A stretch of DNA of 64,000 nucleotides from JBKHYJ01 sp046565505 (GTDB lineage: Bacteria; Acidobacteriota; Blastocatellia; UBA7656). The stretch lies in NCBI GenBank assembly GCA_046565505.1, contig JBKHYJ010000074.1, positions 1-64,000 of the forward strand, read 5' to 3'. Below are positions 25,781 through 34,664 of the stretch, piece after piece; position 1 is the stretch's first letter, and each line of letters starts with the position of its first letter. The position numbers were made by a program, and so were the translations under genes. The notes under the pieces are model-generated. The model saw only the letters and a program-made list of their open reading frames with translations. It had not been told where the DNA came from and searched no databases.

Positions 25781-26800
25781 ATGGCACTCAGGATTTCAAG
25801 GTTACTCGTAATCGCCTTCGTCGCGGCCCTCGTCGCGGGCGCGGCCGGGTGCGCCAAGCCGAAGGTGCAGTTGCAAGTTTCGCGAGATAGAATTCAGCAG
25901 GGCGAAGACGTTCGCGTGAACTGGACTTCCAAGAATGCGAAGGCCGTCACAATCAATGGGCAGGCCGTGGACAAGAGCGGCTCGCAAGTCTTTACGCCCG
26001 ACAACACGACGACCTACATGGCCGTCGCGAAACGCGGCAAGAAGGAAGCGCGCGACAGCAAGGTGGTCGCCGTCAACCCGCGCCCCCCCAGGCCCACCGT
26101 CCGCGTAACTCTCGATCAGGACGCGATACAGCGCGGGCAGAGCACTTCCCTGCGGTGGAACTCGACCAACGCGGAGCGCGTGACGATCACGGAGCTTGGC
26201 ACGGTCCCGAGTTCCGGGACCCGTGTCGTGAGTCCCGCGCAATCTACGACTTACACGGCGACGGCGAGCAGCGCGGGCGGGACCGACACGGCCTCCGCGA
26301 GGCTCACCGTGACGGAGGAGACTATGGCGGCGGCCGACCCTAACACGCGGCCGAGGACCAACGCGCCGAACCCGACCATCTCCGCCTTGTTCAACCAGTG
26401 GGTGCAGCCTATATATTTTGACTACGACCAGGCCGAGTTGCGCTCGGAGGCGAAAGAGAGGTTGCGGAAGGCGGCCGAATGGCTGACGCAGGGGCCTAAC
26501 CGATCAATCGCGTTTCGCATCGAAGGGCAGTGCGACCCGCGCGGGACCGAAGAGTACAACATAGGGCTGGGCGAGAGGCGCGCGCAGGCGGCCCGCGAGT
26601 TTTTGGTGTCGCTCGGGGTGGAGCAATCCAGAATTCAAACGGTGAGCTACGGCGAAGAGCGCGCGACGGGGACCAGCGAGGGGTCGCCGGAGACACGGCC
26701 TTCGTGGGCGCATGACCGCCGCGATGATTTCGTGTACGTGAGCGGCGGGACGCCGCCGCGAAACCCCGAGCCTGTAATTCTGCTGACCGAGAGGCGTTGA
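25781..26800 (+). CDS. pal: Peptidoglycan-associated lipoprotein Pal with Ig-like insert domains
   Basis: This 339-residue lipoprotein has lipobox AGAAGC and then two tandem beta-sandwich repeats of about 80 residues. Each runs from an RIQQGEDVRVNWTS or AIQRGQSTSLRWNS strand to a TTTYMAV or TTYTATA strand. A C-terminal OmpA-like domain follows (PIYFDYDQAELRSEAKERL, IEGQCDPRGTEEYN, LGERRAQAAREFL). The OmpA domain binds peptidoglycan; the two Ig-like domains are additional to E. coli Pal (173 residues) and would extend it through the periplasm. The start ATG 25781 follows AAAGGAGC. The frame extends upstream inside tolB, but that part is not real. Confidence 0.9.
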   Translation: MALRISRLLVIAFVAALVAGAAGCAKPKVQLQVSRDRIQQGEDVRVNWTSKNAKAVTINGQAVDKSGSQVFTPDNTTTYMAVAKRGKKEARDSKVVAVNPRPPRPTVRVTLDQDAIQRGQSTSLRWNSTNAERVTITELGTVPSSGTRVVSPAQSTTYTATASSAGGTDTASARLTVTEETMAAADPNTRPRTNAPNPTISALFNQWVQPIYFDYDQAELRSEAKERLRKAAEWLTQGPNRSIAFRIEGQCDPRGTEEYNIGLGERRAQAAREFLVSLGVEQSRIQTVSYGEERATGTSEGSPETRPSWAHDRRDDFVYVSGGTPPRNPEPVILLTERR

Positions 26801-26882
26801 GTGTCGGCGGGCGTTCTGCGTACGAATGGCGCGGGGCGGGCGAGGGCTTCCCCCATGCCACGGCGACCAAAAGGAGTATCAT

Positions 26883-27674
26883 ATGCGTGCTAGATTCATA
26901 TCTGCTTTCGTACTCGTGCTGGCATTGATGCCCGCGCACGGCGGGCGCGGCCTCGCGGACCAGAAGGACAGAGACGCGCAACTGAAGCTCGCCTTCGATG
27001 AGTTGAAGAATGAAGTCGTAATACTCGGGCGACAGGTCCGCGCCATGCAGGAGTCACTCGACCGCAACGGCGGCCAGATGAACGCGCTCATCACTCAGAT
27101 AGTCGATAACGTGACGGCCATCAAGCAGGCGCAGAGCCGCGTAGCCGAAGGCAGCGTCAGCGCCATAAACGAAGTCAACGGCATAGGCGAGCGGATAGGG
27201 GCGACCAACCAGCGCATCGACCGGCTGTCGGAGCAGGTGGCGGAGCTGAAAAAACTCGTGGAGAATTTGCCCAAGCTCCCGACCATGACGCAGATCACGC
27301 CGGGCAACCCCGACCAACTCTTCGCCGCAGCATATGGCGATTACAGCCGCGGCAATTACGACCTCGCCGTCAGCGAGTTCCGCCAGTACGTCGAGACTTA
27401 CCCTTCGAGCGAGATGGCCGACAACGCTCAGTACTGGATAGGCGAAGCGTTCTTCGCCAAGCGGCAGTTCAACGAGGCCGTGGCGGAATTCGACAAGCTG
27501 ACTCAGCTCTTCCCTAAGGGCGACAAGGTCCCCGCCGCCCGCCTCAAGAAGGGTATGGCTTTGATAGAATCGGGGCAGGCGGACGCGGGCCGCGCGGAGC
27601 TTTCGGCCTTGATAAAGCTCTACCCTAGAAGCAGCGAGGCCGCCCTGGCACGCCAGCAGCTCGGCGAGCGATAG
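26883..27674 (+). CDS. cpoB: Cell division coordinator CpoB (YbgF)
   Basis: This 263-residue exported protein has a signal peptide (1-25), a coiled-coil region (about residues 30-125, ending in RIDRLSEQVAELKKLVENLP) and about three TPR repeats. These contain QLFAAAYGDYSRGNYDLAVSEF, AQYWIGEAFFAKRQFNEAV and MALIESGQADAGRAEL. CpoB couples Tol-Pal constriction to PBP1B activity in E. coli, and a PBP1B-like gene is present at 47002. ATG 26883 follows AAAAGGAG. It is the last gene of the tol operon, followed by a weak terminator. Confidence 0.9.
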   Translation: MRARFISAFVLVLALMPAHGGRGLADQKDRDAQLKLAFDELKNEVVILGRQVRAMQESLDRNGGQMNALITQIVDNVTAIKQAQSRVAEGSVSAINEVNGIGERIGATNQRIDRLSEQVAELKKLVENLPKLPTMTQITPGNPDQLFAAAYGDYSRGNYDLAVSEFRQYVETYPSSEMADNAQYWIGEAFFAKRQFNEAVAEFDKLTQLFPKGDKVPAARLKKGMALIESGQADAGRAELSALIKLYPRSSEAALARQQLGER

Positions 27675-27684
27675 GGGAGCGCCG

Positions 27685-27716
27685 GGGTCCGCCCTGACGG
27701 CCGGCCGGGCGGGCCC
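27685..27716 (+). terminator. Weak GC-rich terminator of the tol-pal operon
   Basis: A ten-bp stem (27685-27694 with 27707-27716, one G-U) encloses a 12-base loop. It is followed by ATGATTTT, a poor U-run. Confidence 0.4.
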
Positions 27717-27734
27717 ATGATTTTGACATTATCA

Positions 27735-27762
27735 TTGACACTTCCGTCAAAATGACTTAGAT
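27735..27762 (+). promoter_or_regulatory. Sigma-70-like promoter of the sensor kinase operon, with flanking inverted repeat
   Basis: TTGACA (27735-27740), a 16-base spacer and TTAGAT (27757-27762) lie about 72 bases before the kinase start. An inverted repeat TTTTGAC (27721-27727) and GTCAAAA (27746-27752) surrounds the -35 box and could be an operator. Confidence 0.45.
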
Positions 27763-27834
27763 TTGCGCCATCCCGAATCGGTTGTATGAAGCCCCTACTT
27801 CCTCCTCCGCCCCGAGTCGAGAGCAGGCGCTTGT

Positions 27835-30504
27835 ATGTCTAACCCGCATGGGTTGTGTGACCGAATCCTCATCCTCGGAGATGAATCAAAATCTGCCTGC
27901 GCAATCGAGCGGCTGGTCACGGCCGCGGGGTACGCCGCCTCCGCGCTCGATTCGTTCGAGCAGGCGCGCGCGCTGTTGCAGTCGCAAAACATCTCCCTCG
28001 TCATCATAGAGCCCGCCGCCTCGCGAATCATCAGGCCCGGCCACCAATCTTCCGACGGCGACTCCTCCGAGAGCCTGCGCAGGGCCGAGTGGGCGCAAGA
28101 GGCGCTGAGCTTTTGCGAGGAGGTCAGGGCCAAGACGCCCTACGCGGAAATACCGATACTGATCGTTTCAAAGAGCCAGCGCGCGCATGACAAGGTCACG
28201 TTCCTCAACCGGGGCGCGACGGACTTCATCTCCAAACCCTACCAGAGGGCCGAACTGCTTTCGCGCATCAAGTCGCAACTGCGCGCCTCGCGCTACGACC
28301 GCGAGAGGAAAGAACGATTCGAGCAATTGAACGTCCTGCATGCGGTCTCGTCGGTGCTGGCGAGTTCGCTCGAACCGGACGTGCTCGTCCGGGGGACTCT
28401 TTCGGTCCTCGTCAAGCATTTTCAGGTTGACGCGGGAGTCGTATACCTGCGCAACGCCGAAGGCCAGGCGGCGGGCATAGCGGCCACGGAAGGCATCGAC
28501 GCGGGCGCGGAGAGCCACGGCCAGTTGCTCGACCTTTATTCGCGCACCGCGCCCCTGATGGACGGGGCGCCGCTCGTGATCGAGCCGCTGCCCGAGTCGG
28601 CGCGCAAGGGGCTCGCCGGCGACATACTCAAGGGCGTCAACGGCCTCCTGTGCGCCCCGCTCGGGTTCAAGGGGAGCGCGCTGGGGGCCATCTGCCTGTT
28701 CTCAAACGGGCGGGGCGCGTCCCCGAAGCACCACGGGGAATTGCTCTCGACAATCTGCAATCAACTCAGCGTCGCGCTCGAAAACGCCCGGCTCTACGTG
28801 GAGACCAAGAAGAGCGCGGCGCAGCTCTCCTTCGTTTATAACCTCGGCAACAACCTTATGACCTCGCTCGAGATGGACGAGCTGCTGGGCTACGCGGTCT
28901 TCACCGTCGGCAAGAGCCTCGAATGCGACGTGTGCGCGGTCGTCGTCAGGGCGTCGAACGAATCCGATATGCTGGCCTCGGCGATTTACTCCAGGTCGCA
29001 GGGCGAGAAGCACGGCCGGTCAGACTGGTTCGACGCGGACCGCGTCACGCGCTATATGGACACGGCCGACTGCGGCGTCCACCCGGCCATAGAGGTGAGG
29101 ATAGCCGAGCGATTCCTGCGTGACCCGAACATCTCTGTCGAGCTGGCCGTCCCGCTCATGTTCGACGACAAGCTCCTGGGCGTACTCATCTGCGGGAGCT
29201 GCGACTCGCGCAACATCAGCGCGGACGACCAGAAATTGCTCGGCGCGGTCGCGCAGCAACTGAGCCTCGCGATCCGAAACACGGAACTCTACCGCCGGAC
29301 TAAAGACACGTCCATCAACCTTGCCGTCGAGGTGTCGCGCCGCACGCGCGAGGCCGAGGAGCAGAAACGCTTCACGGAGAAGATCATTGACTCCCTGCCC
29401 GTCTCGCTCTACGTAGTAGACAGGGACATGAGAATCGTCGCCTGGAACCGGAACCGGGAGGTGGGCGGCAGCGGCATAAGCCGCGACGAGGTGCTCGGGA
29501 GGAACGTATTCAGGGTGCTCTCCAGGCAGCCGCGCCGCATACTCGAAGACGAGTTCACGGAGGTATTCCGCTCGGGCGACATCGTCAGGATGGAGCAGGA
29601 GTCCTGGTTCGAGGGGCAGAGGAAGGTCTGGAAGATAAGCAAGATCCCTATGCGCGTCGACAACGCCGAAGTCACGCACGTCATCACGGTCGGCGAGGAC
29701 GTGACCGAGCAGAAGAAGATGAACGAGGCGGTCATACATGCGGAGAAGCTCGCCTCCATAGGCAGGCTGGCGGCCGGCGTCGTGCACGAGATCAACAACC
29801 CGCTCGCCACCATCGCGGCGTGCGCAGAGGCGCTGACCGCCCGCGTCGACGAGCTGAAGAACACGGTACTGCACGAAGACTTCAGCGAGTACTTGCAGAT
29901 CGTCAGGGACGAAGCGTTCCGCTGCAAGACGATCACCAACAGCCTGCTTGAATTCTCCCACCAGCGGCAGGCGGAGAAGATGGCCTGCGACATCAACCAG
30001 ATCATAGAGCAGACGCTACAGCTCGTCAGGCACCACCCGAAGCTCGGCAAGATGAAGGTCATCAAGGAGCTTGATAACTCCCTGACGCCCGTCTACGTCA
30101 ACGAGGGGCAGATGAAGCAGATATTCATCGCGCTCATCTCGAACGCGTTCGACGCGATGGACGGCGACGGCTCGCTCACGATACGCACGCGCTGGGACAC
30201 GGGCGACGCCGGCCACACGGTCTGCGCGGAGATGACAGACACGGGCTGCGGCATCCCCGCCCCGCACCTGCCCAAGATATTCGATCCGTTCTTTACCACC
30301 AAGCCCCTGGGACGAGGCACAGGGTTAGGGTTATCTGTATGCTACGGGATAGTGTCGGAACACGGCGGGAAGATCGAAGTGGATTCGACAGAAGGCGTCG
30401 GGACGACCTTCAGAGTGCTGCTGCCCATCCACCAGCTGGCGAACGGGGGCAGGGCGAGGGCGAAGGCGTCCGAGGGCATTTTGGAAATGGAGAGTGCACT
30501 GTGA
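27835..30504 (+). CDS. Sensor histidine kinase with pseudo-receiver, GAF and PAS domains
   Basis: This 889-residue cytosolic protein has no membrane segment. In order it has a receiver-like domain (about 5-155), two GAF domains (about 165-330 and 335-495), a PAS domain (about 515-640), a HisKA domain with phospho-acceptor H651 in AAGVVHEINNP, and an HATPase domain with N-box SNAFDAMDGDG, DTGCGIP and GRGTGLGLSV. The receiver lacks the acceptor aspartate: the strand reads SLVIIEPAAS, with E in its place, so it is probably a docking or sensing domain. It overlaps the response regulator by four bases (GTGA), so the pair forms one NtrBC-like system responding to an intracellular signal. Confidence 0.88.
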   Translation: MSNPHGLCDRILILGDESKSACAIERLVTAAGYAASALDSFEQARALLQSQNISLVIIEPAASRIIRPGHQSSDGDSSESLRRAEWAQEALSFCEEVRAKTPYAEIPILIVSKSQRAHDKVTFLNRGATDFISKPYQRAELLSRIKSQLRASRYDRERKERFEQLNVLHAVSSVLASSLEPDVLVRGTLSVLVKHFQVDAGVVYLRNAEGQAAGIAATEGIDAGAESHGQLLDLYSRTAPLMDGAPLVIEPLPESARKGLAGDILKGVNGLLCAPLGFKGSALGAICLFSNGRGASPKHHGELLSTICNQLSVALENARLYVETKKSAAQLSFVYNLGNNLMTSLEMDELLGYAVFTVGKSLECDVCAVVVRASNESDMLASAIYSRSQGEKHGRSDWFDADRVTRYMDTADCGVHPAIEVRIAERFLRDPNISVELAVPLMFDDKLLGVLICGSCDSRNISADDQKLLGAVAQQLSLAIRNTELYRRTKDTSINLAVEVSRRTREAEEQKRFTEKIIDSLPVSLYVVDRDMRIVAWNRNREVGGSGISRDEVLGRNVFRVLSRQPRRILEDEFTEVFRSGDIVRMEQESWFEGQRKVWKISKIPMRVDNAEVTHVITVGEDVTEQKKMNEAVIHAEKLASIGRLAAGVVHEINNPLATIAACAEALTARVDELKNTVLHEDFSEYLQIVRDEAFRCKTITNSLLEFSHQRQAEKMACDINQIIEQTLQLVRHHPKLGKMKVIKELDNSLTPVYVNEGQMKQIFIALISNAFDAMDGDGSLTIRTRWDTGDAGHTVCAEMTDTGCGIPAPHLPKIFDPFFTTKPLGRGTGLGLSVCYGIVSEHGGKIEVDSTEGVGTTFRVLLPIHQLANGGRARAKASEGILEMESAL

Positions 30505-31898
30505 GTTCAAACGCAAGCATAAAACTTCTGATCGCCGAAGACGAGAAGAATCTCGGCCTCGTGCTGCAAAAAGAGCTGTCCAGGATGGGCCACCAGGTGA
30601 CGCTCGTGCACGACGCGGAGTCCGCCATCCGCACGGCCCGCGAGACGGACTTCGACGTCGCCCTGCTCGACGTCATGATGCCGGGGCGCAGCGGGCTCGA
30701 AGTCCTGCGCGAGCTACGCCAGCAAGAGCAGCCGCCCGAGGTGCTGATGATGACGGGGCACGCGACGGTCGAGACCGCGCTCCAGGCGATGAAGCTCGGC
30801 GCGTACGACTACCTCACCAAGCCGTGCCAGCTCCGAGAGCTAGAGGCCATCCTCAACAAGGCGCACGAGAAGCGGCAGCTAAGGCGGGAGAACCTCATAC
30901 TCCAGTCGCGGCTGACGTATAAAGAAAAGGCGCCGGACATAATCATCCGCAGCCAGAAAATGATGGAGATCATGTCGCTGGTCCGCAAGGTCGCCTCGTC
31001 CAACGCGATGGTGCTCGTCACAGGGGAGTCGGGCACGGGCAAGGAGCTTATAGCCAACACCGTCCACAGATTCTCCCAGCGCTTCGGCGGGCCATTCATC
31101 GACATAAGCTGCGCGGCGATCCAGGAGACGCTCCTCGAATCCGAGCTTTTCGGGTACGAGGCCGGGGCGTTCACGGGCGCGCGGAAGCGCAAGCTCGGGC
31201 TGCTGGAGCTGGCGCACGGCGGCACGCTCTTCCTGGATGAGATCGGCGAGATGAGCCTGACGCTGCAATCGAAACTGCTGCGCGTGCTCGAAACTCAGTC
31301 CTTCTACAGGGTCGGCGGCACGAAGAAGGTGGAGGTCGACGTTCGCTTCATCGCCGCGACGAACCGCGAGCTGAGCAGTTACGTCGCGGAGGGCAAGTTC
31401 CGCAGCGACCTGCTTTTCAGGATCAACAACTTCACCATCAACCTGCCGCCGCTCAGGGAACGCCCCGAAGACATCCCGTCGCTGGCGGACCACTTCCTGG
31501 CGCGCGTGAGCGGGGGCAATCACATGCGCATGAGCGACGAGGCGATGCAGGTCTTGAAGGATTACCAGTGGCCGGGCAACGTACGCGAGCTCAGAAACGT
31601 AATAGAGCGCGCGGTGATTCTCGCCTCGGACAATCGAATCCTCCCGGATGACTTGCCGCTGGAGCTCAGGACGCACCGCGCGGCCAGCCTCGCCGCCGAC
31701 GAGGGCGAGGACACTAATTCCGGCAGCCTCGACGAGCTCAGGCGCAAGCAGATTCTTGCGGTCCTGGAGCAGACGGGTTGGCATCAGGGCAGGGCGTCTG
31801 AAATACTCGGCATCTCGCCGAGCACTCTCTACAGGCAGCTAAAATCCTACGGGCTGACGCGGTCGCGGAGGATGCCGGAGCCGGCCCTGATGGAGTAG
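30501..31898 (+). CDS. Sigma-54-dependent NtrC-family response regulator
   Basis: This 465-residue regulator has a receiver domain with acceptor D57 (ALLDVMMPG) and K in YLTKP. The AAA+ domain has Walker A GESGTGKE, the sigma-54-contacting GAFTGA loop, and FLDEIGEM. A Fis-type helix-turn-helix follows near the C-terminus (GRASEILGISPSTLYRQL). It hydrolyses ATP to open sigma-54 promoters from upstream sites. The GTG start at 30501 overlaps the kinase stop, with GGAGAG upstream; a longer frame from 30339 lies inside the kinase gene and is spurious. It is a natural candidate activator of the sigma-54 promoters at 1647, 41290, 49800 and 51228, but this is inference. Confidence 0.92.
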   Translation: MSSNASIKLLIAEDEKNLGLVLQKELSRMGHQVTLVHDAESAIRTARETDFDVALLDVMMPGRSGLEVLRELRQQEQPPEVLMMTGHATVETALQAMKLGAYDYLTKPCQLRELEAILNKAHEKRQLRRENLILQSRLTYKEKAPDIIIRSQKMMEIMSLVRKVASSNAMVLVTGESGTGKELIANTVHRFSQRFGGPFIDISCAAIQETLLESELFGYEAGAFTGARKRKLGLLELAHGGTLFLDEIGEMSLTLQSKLLRVLETQSFYRVGGTKKVEVDVRFIAATNRELSSYVAEGKFRSDLLFRINNFTINLPPLRERPEDIPSLADHFLARVSGGNHMRMSDEAMQVLKDYQWPGNVRELRNVIERAVILASDNRILPDDLPLELRTHRAASLAADEGEDTNSGSLDELRRKQILAVLEQTGWHQGRASEILGISPSTLYRQLKSYGLTRSRRMPEPALME

Positions 31899-32229
31899 CG
31901 CAGCATGCGGCGCGTCGGAATCATTTACGCGGGCGGCAGGTCGCGGCGCGCCGGCGTCATCAGGGCGCGGCGGTAAGACCGGGCCTTTCAGCCGGCGCGG
32001 AATGCCGCCGCCTGTCTGTCCAAGCCCGCAGGCGCCACGACTCGAACCAAGAATGGCTTCCCCGTCCGCCAGGGCTCACGCCCGCCCGGCCCAAACCCCT
32101 TTCGATCACCCCGCGTTTGAAGGTCCAGGACGCGGAAACATGGCACGGGCCGTATAAGCCCGGTTGCATGCGGGCGCGCATCTTCGTTACTCTTGATCTA
32201 TAGTGCGATAAGCTGAAAGGATAGTTGCT
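31899..32229. other. Intergenic region upstream of htrA
   Basis: These 331 bases are GC-rich and hold no plausible gene. TATAGT near 32199 may be a -10 box. TGGCACG at 32141-32147 matches a sigma-54 -24 element and shares eleven bases with the promoter at 41290. However, the -12 GC is missing (AT at the required positions), so it is not called as a promoter. Confidence 0.4.
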
Positions 32230-33783
32230 ATGGAAGAGATTAATAGAGACACGCGATTCGACGCTCCGTTAAGGAGCAGGTATTCGGAAGATAGAAGGCG
32301 CCGCCGGGCCGGGCGATGGACCTGGGTCGGGCTGACGCTCGTGGTGGCCGCGCTCGTCGTAATCGTGGCGCTCGTCCAGTCGAGGAACCACAACTCCGCG
32401 CTGAACGTCCCGCACCTGGACAAGCCAGTCGCGGCAATTTCCACAGGCGCCGGCGAGCCGTCGCCGACGGAGCTGTCGAATTCATTCCGGGCCGTCGTCA
32501 AGAGCGTGAAAGACTCCGTCGTCTTCATCAGGGTCGTAGAGACCGCCAACGACGATTCCGACCAGAACGGGCCATTCATCTTCCCGACGCCGCGCGGGCC
32601 CCAAAGGCGCGAGGGCGCGGGGTCCGGCTTCATCGCCACAGAAGATGGGTACATTCTTACGAACAATCACGTCGTCGGGAATTCGAGCAAGATAAACGTC
32701 ACGCTCGCCGACGGGCGCAGGTTCACCGCGAAAGTGATAGGCACGGACCCGGGCACGGACATCGCCGTAATCAAGATCGACGCCTCGGGCCTGCCCGTCG
32801 CTCAACTGGGCGATTCCGAGCAGGTGCAGCAGGGCGACTGGGTGCTGGCGCTCGGTAGCCCGTTCGGCCTCCAGCAGACGCTCACGGCCGGGATAGTGAG
32901 CGCGACCGGGCGCGAGCTGCGCGACTCTCAATTCAACCGGTACATCCAGACCGACGCCTCGATCAACCCGGGGAATTCCGGCGGCCCGCTCGTCAATATG
33001 CAAGGGCAAGTCATCGGCATCAACACGATGATCCTTACGGGCTCGCCCTTCAGCCAGGGTAATATCGGCATAGGGTTCGCCATCGCCGTCAACGAGGCGC
33101 GCAACGTCTTTAACCAGTTGGTCAGGGGCGGGAAGGTCAGCCGCGGCTACCTCGGCGTGCTCGTCGTCGAGCTGGACCAGGCGAAGGCGAGCGCCCTCGG
33201 GCTAGAGCCTGACTCGGGCGTGTTCGTAGGCGACGTGCCCGACGCCAACAGCCCCGCGGGCAAGGCGGGCCTGCGGAGCAAGGACGTGATAACTGCTTTT
33301 AACGGTAAGCCGGTCAAGATGCCCAGGGAGTTGACCGACCTCGTAGCCTCCACCCCGGTCGGCTCGTCGGCCCGCGTTGACTTCATCCGCGACGGGCAAA
33401 AGCAGTCCGCGACCGTGACGCTAGTCGAGCGGCCCAACGACGTGAACGCGCAAGTCATCCCACAGTCGCCCGACGGCGACGCGGATGGCGGGACGGTCCA
33501 GCAGGGGCGGCTAGGGATTCAGGCTCAAACCGTAACCCCGGACATGGCCGAGCGGCTGGGGCTCAAGAACCCGTCGGGCGTGCTGGTCGTCCAGGTCCAG
33601 CCCGGCAGCCCCGCCGGCGACGCGGGGTTGACGCACGGCGACGTGATTCATGGGATTGACCGCACGGAGGTCAGGACCGCGGACGAACTCAGCCAGGCGG
33701 TCAAATCTCTGAAGGCCGGCGATTATATGCTGGAGATTGAGCGGAAGAAGAAGCCGCTATTCCTGACGGTTACGCTCGAATGA
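32230..33783 (+). CDS. HtrA/Deg family periplasmic serine protease
   Basis: This 517-residue membrane-anchored protease has a cytosolic arginine-rich tail and one helix (about residues 31-49). The trypsin-like domain has catalytic H147 (NNHVV), D177 (GTDIAV) and S250 (NPGNSGGPLV). Two PDZ domains follow (about 285-390 and 405-510). HtrA proteins degrade or refold misfolded envelope proteins. Two PDZ domains resemble DegP/DegQ, while the retained N-terminal anchor resembles DegS. RBS AAAGGA lies upstream. It follows the sigma-54 two-component system and is followed by a strong terminator, suggesting a separate transcript within an envelope-stress neighbourhood. Confidence 0.9.
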   Translation: MEEINRDTRFDAPLRSRYSEDRRRRRAGRWTWVGLTLVVAALVVIVALVQSRNHNSALNVPHLDKPVAAISTGAGEPSPTELSNSFRAVVKSVKDSVVFIRVVETANDDSDQNGPFIFPTPRGPQRREGAGSGFIATEDGYILTNNHVVGNSSKINVTLADGRRFTAKVIGTDPGTDIAVIKIDASGLPVAQLGDSEQVQQGDWVLALGSPFGLQQTLTAGIVSATGRELRDSQFNRYIQTDASINPGNSGGPLVNMQGQVIGINTMILTGSPFSQGNIGIGFAIAVNEARNVFNQLVRGGKVSRGYLGVLVVELDQAKASALGLEPDSGVFVGDVPDANSPAGKAGLRSKDVITAFNGKPVKMPRELTDLVASTPVGSSARVDFIRDGQKQSATVTLVERPNDVNAQVIPQSPDGDADGGTVQQGRLGIQAQTVTPDMAERLGLKNPSGVLVVQVQPGSPAGDAGLTHGDVIHGIDRTEVRTADELSQAVKSLKAGDYMLEIERKKKPLFLTVTLE

Positions 33784-33815
33784 CATGGGCGGGCGATAGT
33801 CTCTATTAATGTTTC

Positions 33816-33841
33816 GAGGCGGGCTATGCCCGCCTCTTTAC
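33816..33841 (+). terminator. Intrinsic terminator after htrA
   Basis: A perfect 9-bp stem (33816-33824 with 33828-33836) has a 3-nt loop and is followed by TTTACTTTT. It separates htrA from the convergent fabG-like gene. Confidence 0.8.
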
Positions 33842-33860
33842 TTTTCCACGGCGCGGCCGG

Positions 33861-34607
33861 TTAAATCGCGAGCCCGCCATCAGCCTGCACGACCTGTCCC
33901 GTTATGTACCGCGCGTCGTCGGACAAGAGGAATGCCGCTATGCGCGCCACCTCCCCGACGGTCCCGTACCGGCCGAGCGGGATCTGGTCGAGCATCTTCT
34001 GCTTGTAATCATCCGGCAGCACGCCCGTCATATCCGTTTCGATCAACCCGAGTGCGAGCGCGTTGACGGTTATCTTCCTCCGCGCGACCTCTTTCGCCAG
34101 CGACTTGGTGAACCCTATCAAGCCCGCCTTAGACGCCGAATAACTCGTCTGCCCCGGCATGCCGACGATGCCGCTCACCGAGGCGATGTTTAAAATGGCC
34201 CCGCGCCGCTGGCGGACCATCACGGAGACGGCAGGTTTAGTCACGTTGAAAACGCCTTTGAGGTTAGTATCCATCACGGCGTCCCAGTCCTCTTCGCTCA
34301 TCATCATTATCAGCTTGTCGCGCGTGATGCCCGCGTTGTTGACCAGGTAATCGACCGAGCCCAACTGACTCTTCACGGACTGCACCATATCTTCGGCGGC
34401 CTTCGCGTCCGCCACGTCGCCCTGAAACATGAGGGCGCGGCCGCCGCCGCCCTCGATCTCCGCGACCAGTTCGCCCGCAAGCTCCCTGTTCTTAGTGAAG
34501 CTGAAGGCCACGCTCGCGCCGCGTGACGCCAGCTCCTTCACTATCGCCCGACCGATGCCCCGAGAGCCCCCCGTAACAATGGCCGCCCTTCCCTGAAATT
34601 CTGACAT
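33861..34607 (-). CDS. fabG: 3-oxoacyl-ACP reductase-like SDR (FabG type)
   Basis: This 248-residue SDR closely follows the FabG pattern: NADP-binding TGGSRGIG (12-19), NNAGITRD, and catalytic S143, Y156 and K160 in TSYSASK. The family C-terminus GQVVQADGGLAI is present. FabG reduces 3-oxoacyl-ACP in fatty acid synthesis, but close paralogues serve other ketoreductions. Here it follows an acyltransferase and an enolase-superfamily enzyme rather than fab genes, so the pathway is uncertain. RBS AAAGGAAA lies upstream. Confidence 0.82.
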   Translation of the reverse strand: MSEFQGRAAIVTGGSRGIGRAIVKELASRGASVAFSFTKNRELAGELVAEIEGGGGRALMFQGDVADAKAAEDMVQSVKSQLGSVDYLVNNAGITRDKLIMMMSEEDWDAVMDTNLKGVFNVTKPAVSVMVRQRRGAILNIASVSGIVGMPGQTSYSASKAGLIGFTKSLAKEVARRKITVNALALGLIETDMTGVLPDDYKQKMLDQIPLGRYGTVGEVARIAAFLLSDDARYITGQVVQADGGLAI

Positions 34608-34664
34608 TATGTTTCCTTTGCGTTATGAATCACTTTCGCATGGCCGCCGGCCGTCATCATGGCA

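Noticed and set aside
29020..29961. 313-codon open frame antisense to the sensor kinase
   Set aside because: The kinase motifs on the sense strand are unmistakable and the antisense frame has no ribosome-binding site or domain.
32028..32060. GGTTCGAGTC on the reverse strand, like a tRNA T-arm
   Set aside because: The flanking bases do not form a T-stem and no acceptor, D or anticodon arm can be folded.
32141..32167. TGGCACG -24-like element followed by a TTGC before htrA
   Set aside because: The TTGC is far outside the fixed sigma-54 spacing and the required -12 GC reads AT.
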